NCBI GenBank assembly: GCA_905204635.1
Contig: CAJLAN010000048.1
Location: 1 to 9,376 of the forward strand
Direction: 5' to 3'
Source: an uncultured Collinsella sp.
GTDB lineage: Bacteria; Actinomycetota; Coriobacteriia; Coriobacteriales; Coriobacteriaceae
Length of the DNA: 9,376 bases
The notes beneath the pieces were generated by a model that was not told where the DNA came from, did not search any database, and worked only from the letters and a program-made list of their open reading frames with translations. The position numbers were made by a program, and so were the translations under genes. Position 1 is the stretch's first letter; every line of letters starts with the position of its first letter. Shown here in pieces: positions 1-5,429 of this stretch.

Positions 1-36
1 CCGGACATCCCCAGCTCTCCGCCAGTACGAATCTGA
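1..36 (+). other. Possible 3' tail of an upstream gene (coding end or tRNA-like end)
   Basis: Frame 1 reads PDIPSSPPVRI and stops at TGA 34-36, four bases before a strong terminator, so this could be the C-terminus of a protein gene that begins left of the window. The same bases also resemble the 3' end of a serine-type tRNA: GCTCTCC at 14-20, a discriminator G at 21 and CCA at 22-24. The bases where the T loop should lie (2-8, CGGACAT) do not match the usual TTCRANY pattern, which argues against a tRNA. The two readings cannot be separated without sequence to the left. Confidence 0.3.
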
Positions 37-39
37 AGA

Positions 40-64
40 AGGGTCCCATTTGGGGCCCTTTTTT
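40..64 (+). terminator. Rho-independent terminator of the upstream plus-strand gene
   Basis: An 8-bp stem pairs AGGGTCCC (40-47) with GGGGCCCT (52-59), including one G-T pair, around the loop ATTT. A run of six T residues (59-64) follows. It closes whatever plus-strand transcript enters from the left. It faces the minus-strand carboxypeptidase gene, so the two units converge here. Confidence 0.8.
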
Positions 65-71
65 GTGTGGA

Positions 72-98
72 GAAAGGAGGCTGGGGATTCGAACCCTC
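72..98 (-). other. tRNA T-arm/3'-end-like fragment
   Basis: On the minus strand the bases read GAGGGTTCGAATCCCCA followed by GCCTCCT. This matches the T loop (TTCGAAT) and 3' acceptor strand of a serine-like tRNA. Only the inner three base pairs of the T stem form, no matching 5' acceptor half or anticodon arm lies upstream, and there is no CCA at the expected place. It is therefore not a functional tRNA. It may be a remnant such as an old attachment site, or chance. Confidence 0.3.
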
Positions 99-130
99 AA
101 AAAATGAGGCGCCTCGTTGGACGCCCCATT
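99..130 (-). terminator. Rho-independent terminator of the carboxypeptidase gene
   Basis: On the minus strand AATGGGGCGTC (130 to 120) pairs with GGCGCCTCATT (113 to 103) in an 11-bp stem with two G-T pairs and a 6-base loop. Six T residues follow (104 to 99). It starts about 27 bases after the carboxypeptidase stop codon, as expected for the end of a single-gene transcript. Confidence 0.85.
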
Positions 131-156
131 TGGTTCGATGTGATATCGCTCCGGCC

Positions 157-1497
157 CTACACCTCGGGCGCCTTGGCTACGGTCTCGCTCTCTGCCGTGA
201 GCGGGCGGTTGTCGATGCGGCGGCCCAGGCGGTCGAGCTTCACAAGGAGCCACTCGATGGGATTCGGCCCTGCGCCTTCCTCGTCGGCAACCAGGTCCAT
301 GACGGCGATCTTGGTGCCGTCCTGCTTGAGCGTAACGCTGCCCACCTTGTCGCCCACATGCACCGTGCCCGAAAGATCGTCGTAGCTAACCTTTTCGGTC
401 ACCTCGCCGGCAAGAGAAAACACGGTCGCTTGCGCCGTGGGATCGGCGAGCGTGGCGTCGATTGTCTTATCCGTCCAGTCGGTTTGACTAATGCGCGCCA
501 TAAGCGGGTTGCCGTTGGCGGTCTTTTCCTGCGTGTTGGCGATTGCGACCGTCATCTTGTGACCGTAGTACCAATTGGCAAGGGTGGCGGTATCGGTAAA
601 GCGCTGATCGGTGGTGGTGGAGTTCAAAATAACGGTGTAGATCTCGTCGCCATCGCGGTTGTAGGCACCCGTAAAGCAATAGCCCGCGTCGTCGGTGGTG
701 CCGGTCTTGCCACCGATGTTGCCATCTTGGCCCAGCAAATAGTTATGCGTGTCCATGGAATGCGAATGGTCGGTGCCGTCGGCGCCCGTGGCCTCGATCC
801 AGGAATCCTCGCTCGCTACGACCTCGTGGATCGTGTCGTTTTTCATGGCCTCCTGCATCATCAGCGCTACGTCGTGTGCGGTTGAGTGCATATCGCCAGC
901 CCACTCATCAAAGTCCAGACCATGCGGGTTTTCAAAAAGCGTACCGGTGCAGCCGAGCTTCTTAGCGCGCTCGTTCATGGCCTTCACAAATGTGGCCTCG
1001 GCGTCTTTGGTCTTAGGGTCGATCTTCTTGCCCACATATTCGGCGAGCACGATGGCGGCGTCGTTGCCCGAGGGAATCATCAGGCCGCGCAGCGCCTGCT
1101 CCACGGTAAGCTTGTCGCCTTCGAGCAAGCCGGCGGTCGAATTGCCCACGGTGACTGCGGCGTTGCTCACCGTGACCTTCTCGTCCATCTTGCAATTCTC
1201 GACGGTTAGGATTGCGGTCATGACCTTGGTGATCGAGGCAATCTTGACCTGCTCATCGGCGCCGCGCCCATAGTAGACGGTGCCGTCTTTGCCCATGACG
1301 AGGGCATTGGTCGCATCGATATCGGGCAGGTTTTCGGCCGTGATGCCGCGCGCATCGGCGGTTTTGCCGCAAACATTGTCGGTCGTGAGCACTTGGGCGC
1401 CGGCGACGGTGGGCGCGCCAGCGGCAAGGGCGATAGCGCAGACAAAGCCGGCGGCAAGCTGGGCTGAGCGCTTTGCAAAAGAGGTGAGGGACTTCAC
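157..1497 (-). CDS. Secreted serine-type D-alanyl-D-alanine carboxypeptidase (PBP5-like, peptidase S11)
   Basis: This enzyme removes the terminal D-alanine from peptidoglycan pentapeptides outside the membrane and so limits cross-linking. All three active-site motifs of the family are present: SITK (Ser88 nucleophile, Lys91), SGN (143-145) and KTG (264-266). The N-terminus is a signal peptide with basic residues, a hydrophobic core and an AGA cleavage site at 32-34. After the catalytic domain comes a PBP5 C-terminal beta domain, then an amphipathic stretch NPIEWLLVKLDRLGRRI (412-428) that may lie on the membrane as in PBP5. The GTG at 1497 is chosen because it sits directly before the signal peptide and downstream of a TATACT -10 box. 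The open frame runs back to ATG codons at 1566 and 1608, but those have no ribosome site and would put about 25-37 odd residues before the signal peptide. The ribosome site of the GTG is itself weak. The gene is monocistronic, with its own terminator, and divergent from a VanRS-like pair. Confidence 0.92.
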   Translation of the reverse strand: MKSLTSFAKRSAQLAAGFVCAIALAAGAPTVAGAQVLTTDNVCGKTADARGITAENLPDIDATNALVMGKDGTVYYGRGADEQVKIASITKVMTAILTVENCKMDEKVTVSNAAVTVGNSTAGLLEGDKLTVEQALRGLMIPSGNDAAIVLAEYVGKKIDPKTKDAEATFVKAMNERAKKLGCTGTLFENPHGLDFDEWAGDMHSTAHDVALMMQEAMKNDTIHEVVASEDSWIEATGADGTDHSHSMDTHNYLLGQDGNIGGKTGTTDDAGYCFTGAYNRDGDEIYTVILNSTTTDQRFTDTATLANWYYGHKMTVAIANTQEKTANGNPLMARISQTDWTDKTIDATLADPTAQATVFSLAGEVTEKVSYDDLSGTVHVGDKVGSVTLKQDGTKIAVMDLVADEEGAGPNPIEWLLVKLDRLGRRIDNRPLTAESETVAKAPEV

Positions 1498-1536
1498 AGA
1501 TTTCGCTTTCGACGGGATGGTCTCTTCTGAAACTAG

Positions 1537-1564
1537 AGTATATCGTTTGCCGGCGTCGGCGATC
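1537..1564 (-). promoter_or_regulatory. Candidate promoter of the carboxypeptidase gene
   Basis: On the minus strand a TATACT -10 hexamer lies at 1542-1537. Seventeen bases upstream is TGATCG, only a poor -35. Transcription would start near 1530 and leave a leader of roughly 33 bases before the GTG at 1497. The -10 matches five of six consensus bases, but the weak -35 suggests activator help or a chance match. Confidence 0.35.
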
Positions 1565-1608
1565 ATCGCGTGCGCGCTTGGCCCACATCCGCACCCGAAC
1601 GGGCACAA

Positions 1609-1635
1609 GGGTGCTTAAGGCCGACTTAATCACCC
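1609..1635. promoter_or_regulatory. Near-perfect 11-bp dyad, candidate operator between the divergent genes
   Basis: The left arm GGGTGCTTAAG (1609-1619) and right arm CTTAATCACCC (1625-1635) are inverted copies with one mismatch (1614 against 1630), separated by the five bases GCCGA. Neither strand has a T run after it, so it is not a standard terminator. It lies about 46-72 bases before the predicted start of the VanR-like transcript, a normal place for an activator, and about 80-105 bases upstream of the predicted carboxypeptidase start. Binding by the adjacent response regulator is an inference only. Confidence 0.5.
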
Positions 1636-1645
1636 AAGCTTGTTG

Positions 1646-1674
1646 TGTGTGGCGTGCGTCGCCTCAGGCATAAT
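1646..1674 (+). promoter_or_regulatory. Candidate promoter of the VanRS-like operon
   Basis: CATAAT at 1669-1674 matches five of six bases of the -10 consensus. The hexamer at the right distance upstream, TGTGTG (1646-1651), is a weak -35, as in many activated promoters. The start would fall near 1681, giving a very short leader that contains the AGGAG ribosome site at 1685-1689. Confidence 0.4.
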
Positions 1675-1694
1675 GGAGCGCGAGAGGAGCACGC

Positions 1695-2390
1695 ATGAAC
1701 GAGCGCATTTTGGTAGTTGATGACGAGAAGGCCATCGCCGACTTGGTTGGCATCTACCTTACAAAAGAGGGCTTTGATGTCCAGATTGCCTATAGCGGGG
1801 CCGATGCTGCCAAGGCGATTTTGGAGCAGGAGTTCGATCTGGCGCTGCTTGATGTCATGCTGCCCGATATCGATGGCTTTGAGCTGCTGCGTACGATCCG
1901 TTCCAGCCATACCTATCCCGTGATCATGCTGACGGCGCGCGATGCCCAGCAAGACAAGATCGAGGGCCTTTCGCTTGGCGCGGACGATTACGTGGTTAAG
2001 CCGTTCCGCCCGCTGGAGCTCATCGCGCGCGTGCACGCTCAGCTTCGCCGCTACACCAGTTACGGTAGCCGTGCACAGGCGGCCGAGTCGCCGACCATTC
2101 AGCTCGACGGCTTGGAGATCAACCGCGACGCTCGTTCCGTGACGGTGGACGGTGCACCGGTACGCCTCACACCCACCGAGTATTCAATCTTGCTGTATCT
2201 GGTCGAGCATCGCGGCAGCGTGGTGGCCGTGGAGGACCTGTTCCGTGCGGTGTGGAACGAGGATTTTATGCCCGGCTCCAACAATACGGTGATGGTGCAC
2301 ATTCGCCACCTGCGCGAAAAGATCGGCGACGACGCACAAAAGCCGCGCTTTATCAAAAACGTCTGGGGCGTCGGCTACATAATCGAATAA
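1695..2390 (+). CDS. VanR-like OmpR/PhoB-family response regulator
   Basis: This is a DNA-binding response regulator of 231 residues, the usual length for the family. The receiver domain (about 1-115) carries the acidic pair Asp9-Asp10, the phosphoacceptor Asp53 in LLDVMLPDIDG, Thr80 and Lys102 in VVKPF. The C-terminal winged helix (about 135-231) has the recognition region VMVHIRHLREKIG and ends with VWGVGYIIE. The run HTYPVIMLT and the block PFRPLELIARVHAQLRRY closely follow what I recall of enterococcal VanR, so VanR-type is a better description than PhoB-type. The AGGAG ribosome site is five bases before the ATG. It is followed after 25 bases by its cognate histidine kinase and is divergent from a D,D-carboxypeptidase gene. 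No vanH, vanA or vanX gene is present, so a role in glycopeptide resistance is not shown. Envelope regulation is a reasonable inference. Confidence 0.92.
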   Translation: MNERILVVDDEKAIADLVGIYLTKEGFDVQIAYSGADAAKAILEQEFDLALLDVMLPDIDGFELLRTIRSSHTYPVIMLTARDAQQDKIEGLSLGADDYVVKPFRPLELIARVHAQLRRYTSYGSRAQAAESPTIQLDGLEINRDARSVTVDGAPVRLTPTEYSILLYLVEHRGSVVAVEDLFRAVWNEDFMPGSNNTVMVHIRHLREKIGDDAQKPRFIKNVWGVGYIIE

Positions 2391-2415
2391 CGCCTTTGAT
2401 GGTGGGGAAGTGGAT

Positions 2416-3654
2416 ATGACAAAAGACGATAGGCAGGCATTCGAGGTACCCGATCGGCTCTTTGATTACGTGAGGTCGGTCGTCGACAACCGTGCGCTTG
2501 CAACGGTGCTGCTCTTTTTGCTGAGCCTGCTGCTGATTGGCATCGACAACATCGTCGGAATCTTGGCGGTGCTGCTTGTTGGCTTTTTGCTGATCGATCG
2601 ATTTGAGATCGTGCGCCGCTGCGTGGTGATTGGCGGCGCCGCGTGGGCCATGACGTTGGCGATTGGCGCCATGGCGCTCGGCGGCATCGAAGGGCCGGTG
2701 CTGTTCGATGCCGGCTTTGTATTCAACATGCTTGGCTTTGTGCTGGCGCTTGCCGCGTGCGTGATGTTCTTGTGCGGCCGAGCCCTGTACTACCAGGGCT
2801 ACGAACAGGGCGAGCAGCATGCCGATTGTGTGCTGGCCGCTCGTATTCAAGATCGCCTGATCGATCACCCCGACACCTGGGACAACATCGACGGCGACTT
2901 CTTGGAGGTCGAGGGCGCCCTTAACCGCGTGCGTGACCGTGAGCGCAAGGTGCAGCAAGCTCTGCGTGACGAGTCGCATCGCAAGGACGATCTGGTTACG
3001 TACTTGGCACATGACCTACGCACCCCGCTTGCGAGCGTAGTGGGCTATCTTTCGCTGCTGCAAGAGGCTCCCGAGCTGCCGGTTGAGCAACGTGCGCACT
3101 TTACGGGCGTGGCGCTCGACAAGGCGCACCGGCTCGATACGCTCATCGAAGAGTTCTTCGATATCACGCGCTTTGACTTCCACGATATCGTGCTCACGCG
3201 CGGCTATGTTGATCTGGGGTTGCTGCTGGCTCAGGTGGCTGACGAGTTCTATCCCATCCTCAACGAGCAGCATAAGGAAGTCCAAGTTGATATTCGCGAG
3301 GACCTGACGGTGCTCGTGGATGGCGACAAAATGGCTCGCGTGTTCAACAACATCATGAAAAACGCTATTGCCTATAGCTATGAGGGCTCGACCATCACGA
3401 TCGAGGCCAGACGCCGGGACGGCGGTGGCGTGCGCGTGCGCTTTATCAATCAGGGCGATCCCATCCCTGCGGCTAAGCTCAAGGTGATCTTTGAGAAGTT
3501 CTATCGCCTGGATGCGGCGCGTGCGACCAATCGCGGCGGCGCTGGACTGGGGCTTGCCATCGCCAAGGAGATCGTATGCGCGCACGGCGGTACCGTTGCA
3601 TGTGAATCGACGCCCGAACACACGATATTCACCATCGAGCTGCCCGCCGCATAG
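2416..3654 (+). CDS. VanS-like membrane sensor histidine kinase
   Basis: This kinase of 412 residues is expected to phosphorylate the regulator encoded just upstream. It has four predicted membrane helices (about 27-43, 46-60, 69-88 and 101-125) joined by very short outer loops. A coiled linker follows, then the H box YLAHDLRTPLASV with His199, an N box around Asn316 (NNIMKNAI), an F box FEKFYR (359-364) and the G box GGAGLGLAI (374-382). The stretches LAHDLRTP, EEFFDITRF, ADEFYP and MARVFNNI follow the VanS pattern closely. The ATG at 2416 is preferred because GGGGA at 2404-2408 is seven bases before it. A GTG at 2410 would add two residues but lies almost on the ribosome site. The four-helix input region differs from the classical VanS layout of two helices with an outer domain. 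Confidence 0.9.
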   Translation: MTKDDRQAFEVPDRLFDYVRSVVDNRALATVLLFLLSLLLIGIDNIVGILAVLLVGFLLIDRFEIVRRCVVIGGAAWAMTLAIGAMALGGIEGPVLFDAGFVFNMLGFVLALAACVMFLCGRALYYQGYEQGEQHADCVLAARIQDRLIDHPDTWDNIDGDFLEVEGALNRVRDRERKVQQALRDESHRKDDLVTYLAHDLRTPLASVVGYLSLLQEAPELPVEQRAHFTGVALDKAHRLDTLIEEFFDITRFDFHDIVLTRGYVDLGLLLAQVADEFYPILNEQHKEVQVDIREDLTVLVDGDKMARVFNNIMKNAIAYSYEGSTITIEARRRDGGGVRVRFINQGDPIPAAKLKVIFEKFYRLDAARATNRGGAGLGLAIAKEIVCAHGGTVACESTPEHTIFTIELPAA

Positions 3655-3675
3655 CCAGCGTGCCCTTACAAACAC

Positions 3676-3702
3676 TTGACAATGCGCTCACGTGCATATG
3701 AG
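3676..3702 (+). promoter_or_regulatory. Candidate pstB promoter
   Basis: A consensus TTGACA lies at 3676-3681. The best -10 is TATGAG (3697-3702), with a short spacer of 15 bases. A weak dyad GCTCA (3686-3690) and TGAGC (3699-3703) overlaps it. The region is the 103-bp gap after the kinase gene, so pstB probably starts its own transcript. The exact -10 is uncertain. Confidence 0.4.
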
Positions 3703-3715
3703 CCGCGATTCCTAC

Positions 3716-3742
3716 TATCGATACTGCTGAATTGATATCGAT
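3716..3742 (+). repeat. TATCGAT repeat pair in the pstB leader
   Basis: TATCGAT occurs at 3716-3722 and again at 3736-3742, 20 bases apart, about two helical turns. Because the first copy is part of the palindrome TATCGATA, the pair also forms a 7-bp inverted repeat (ATCGATA 3717-3723 against TATCGAT 3736-3742). It ends two bases before the GGAGG ribosome site of pstB. It could be a regulator site or a weak hairpin that affects translation. It does not look like the known PhoB box. Confidence 0.4.
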
Positions 3743-3757
3743 GTGGAGGTATGCGGT

Positions 3758-4633
3758 ATGACGGCTGCTGCGGCTGTGGAGCCCACGGAGCTTGAAGAAC
3801 TCATGAAAGCGCAGGCCGAGGCCGCGCACGAGCGCGAGGTTGGGGATGCGACTCGCCCCACGGCAGAGGATCTTGCCGCCTCGCCGACGCGAATCGATGT
3901 TGAGGGCCTCGACCTGTTCTATGGCGACCACCATGCGCTCAAGGACGTGAATATCAAGATCCGCGACAAGCAGATTACCTCGTTCATCGGGCCTTCGGGC
4001 TGCGGAAAGTCCACGTTGCTGCGCTGCTTTAACCGCATGAACGACGGCATCAAGGACTGCCGAATCGAGGGCAAGATTGCGCTCGATGGTCAAGATATCC
4101 TGGGCGACTACGACATCTGCCGCCTTCGCCAGCGCGTGGGCATGGTGTTCCAGCGCCCCAACCCGTTTCCCATGAGCATCTACGACAACGTCGCCTATGG
4201 GCCGCGCGGTATGGGTGTGCGCGATCGCGTCGTGCTCGACGAGCTGGTCGAAGACTCCCTGCGACGCGCCGCCCTGTGGGACGAGGCCAAGGACAAGCTC
4301 AAAGAGTCGGGTCTGGGTCTTTCGGGCGGCCAGCAGCAGCGCCTGTGCATCGCCCGCGCACTTGCCGTGCAGCCCGACATTCTGCTGATGGACGAGCCGA
4401 CCTCGGCACTCGATCCTGTGTCGACGCTGGTGGTGGAGCAGCTGGCCTGCGAGCTCAAAGAGACCTGCACGCTCGTGGTCGTTACGCACAATATGCAGCA
4501 GGCGGCGCGTATCTCCGATTCGGTCGCATTCTTTTTGCTGGGTGAGCTGGTGGAGCACGCGCCCACCGCGCAACTCTTCAAGAATCCGACCGATCCGCGC
4601 ACGGCGGATTATTTGACGGGGCGTTTTGGCTGA
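3758..4633 (+). CDS. pstB: Phosphate ABC transporter ATP-binding protein PstB
   Basis: PstB is the cytoplasmic ATPase that powers the high-affinity PstSCAB phosphate importer. Of 291 residues, the ABC domain fills about 45-291: Walker [10 protein letters not shown] (78-86), Q loop Gln132 in [15 protein letters not shown] (typical of PstB), signature LSGGQ (188-192), Walker B ILLMDE with catalytic Glu213, the D loop SALDP and the switch His244. The C-terminus ([19 protein letters not shown]) also follows the PstB pattern. The first 44 residues are an extra, Ala/Glu-rich segment without a recognised domain; family members are usually near 250-260 residues. The ATG at 3758 has GGAGG eight bases upstream; a GTG at 3743 in the same frame overlaps that ribosome site and is unlikely. 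The usual partners pstS, pstC, pstA and phoU are not next to it; instead a VanRS-like pair precedes it and a PhoBR-like pair follows. Confidence 0.95.
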   Translation: MTAAAAVEPTELEELMKAQAEAAHEREVGDATRPTAEDLAASPTRIDVEGLDLFYGDHHALKDVNIKIRDKQITSFIGPSGCGKSTLLRCFNRMNDGIKDCRIEGKIALDGQDILGDYDICRLRQRVGMVFQRPNPFPMSIYDNVAYGPRGMGVRDRVVLDELVEDSLRRAALWDEAKDKLKESGLGLSGGQQQRLCIARALAVQPDILLMDEPTSALDPVSTLVVEQLACELKETCTLVVVTHNMQQAARISDSVAFFLLGELVEHAPTAQLFKNPTDPRTADYLTGRFG

Positions 4634-4643
4634 TACCATCTAG

Positions 4644-4657
4644 TAAAGGTACCTTTA
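4644..4657. promoter_or_regulatory. Perfect 14-bp palindrome before phoB
   Basis: TAAAGGTACCTTTA is its own reverse complement with no spacer and is AT-rich at the ends in otherwise GC-rich DNA. It lies 11 bases after the pstB stop and 40 bases before the phoB ATG. It falls just upstream of a possible -10, TAAGAT (4662-4667). That position suits an operator. No T run follows it, so a terminator is unlikely. Confidence 0.5.
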
Positions 4658-4697
4658 GGGTTAAGATGCGGTCATGCCGGCCGCAAAGGGGTTCAAC

Positions 4698-5426
4698 ATG
4701 ATCTATTACGTCGAGGACGATGACAACATCAGGGATTTGACGGTCTATGCGCTGCGCAAGCAGGGGATTGAGGCCGAAGGCTTTTCGTGCGACGGTGAGT
4801 TTAAGGCTGCCGTGGCGCGACGGGTACCCGATGCCGTCCTGCTCGACATCATGCTGCCCGATACCGATGGCTTGGCGATTATGCGTCGACTGCGTGCCGA
4901 TCGCCTGACGGCGACGGTGCCCATCATGATGCTTACCGCCAAGGATACCGAGCTCGACAAGGTGATGGCGCTCGATGGCGGTGCCGACGATTACCTGACT
5001 AAGCCGTTTTCGCTCATGGAGCTCGCCAGCCGCTGCCGCGCACTGCTGCGTCGCGGCGGCATGGTCAAACAGGCAAGCGATGTGCTCAGCGTGGGCGACA
5101 TCGTGCTCTCGCCCAGCCATCGTGAGGTGACTGTTGCCGGCGAGTCGCTTAAGCTCACCCTGCGCGAGTTCGACCTGCTCGAGTACCTCATGCGCAAGCC
5201 CGGCGTGGTCTTTACCCGCGAGTCGTTGCTGCAGAGCGTGTGGGGCTGGGACTTCGACGGCGGTTCGCGCACCGTTGACGTGCACGTGCAGACGCTTCGC
5301 CAAAAACTGGGCGAGCATGCCAGCGCCATCGAGACCGTGCGCGGCGTGGGCTACCGCTTGGCCGAGCCTTCTGCCGGTGATGGTGCCGAAGGTGACGACA
5401 CCGCGGCCACCGCATCGGAGGAGTAA
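4698..5426 (+). CDS. phoB: PhoB-type response regulator (OmpR/PhoB family)
   Basis: This is a two-domain transcription factor of 242 residues. The receiver domain (about 1-115) has the acidic cluster EDDD (6-9), phosphoacceptor Asp50 in VLLDIMLPDTDG, Thr80 and Lys102 in TKPF. The winged helix (about 125-225) includes LTLREFDLLEYL, the recognition segment TVDVHVQTLRQKLG and RGVGYRL. A short acidic, Ala-rich tail follows. The ATG at 4698 has AAGGGG six bases upstream; an in-frame ATG at 4674 would add eight residues but lacks a good site. It precedes the kinase gene by three bases, so the two are translated together. The link with pstB and the PhoR-like kinase suggests phosphate-starvation control, although the sequence alone cannot exclude another signal. 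Confidence 0.88.
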   Translation: MIYYVEDDDNIRDLTVYALRKQGIEAEGFSCDGEFKAAVARRVPDAVLLDIMLPDTDGLAIMRRLRADRLTATVPIMMLTAKDTELDKVMALDGGADDYLTKPFSLMELASRCRALLRRGGMVKQASDVLSVGDIVLSPSHREVTVAGESLKLTLREFDLLEYLMRKPGVVFTRESLLQSVWGWDFDGGSRTVDVHVQTLRQKLGEHASAIETVRGVGYRLAEPSAGDGAEGDDTAATASEE

Positions 5427-5429
5427 CCC

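Noticed and set aside
67..885. A 272-codon plus-strand open frame opposite the carboxypeptidase gene
   Set aside because: It is antisense to a gene with intact active-site motifs and runs through both the terminator and the tRNA-like scrap. The DSNP motif in it is just the antisense reading of a T loop.
1498..1608. Longer start of the carboxypeptidase at ATG 1608 or 1566
   Set aside because: No ribosome site precedes either ATG, the extra residues would precede a normal signal peptide, and a -10 box lies inside the extension. The GTG at 1497 fits better, though not proven.
1695..3654. Acquired vancomycin-resistance cluster
   Set aside because: Only a VanRS-like pair is present. No vanH dehydrogenase, vanA/B ligase or vanX dipeptidase occurs in the window, and the adjacent carboxypeptidase is the S11 PBP type rather than the VanY metal type.
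4674..4697. Start of phoB at ATG 4674
   Set aside because: The eight added residues precede the first conserved receiver strand and the ATG has no ribosome site, whereas ATG 4698 has AAGGGG at good spacing.
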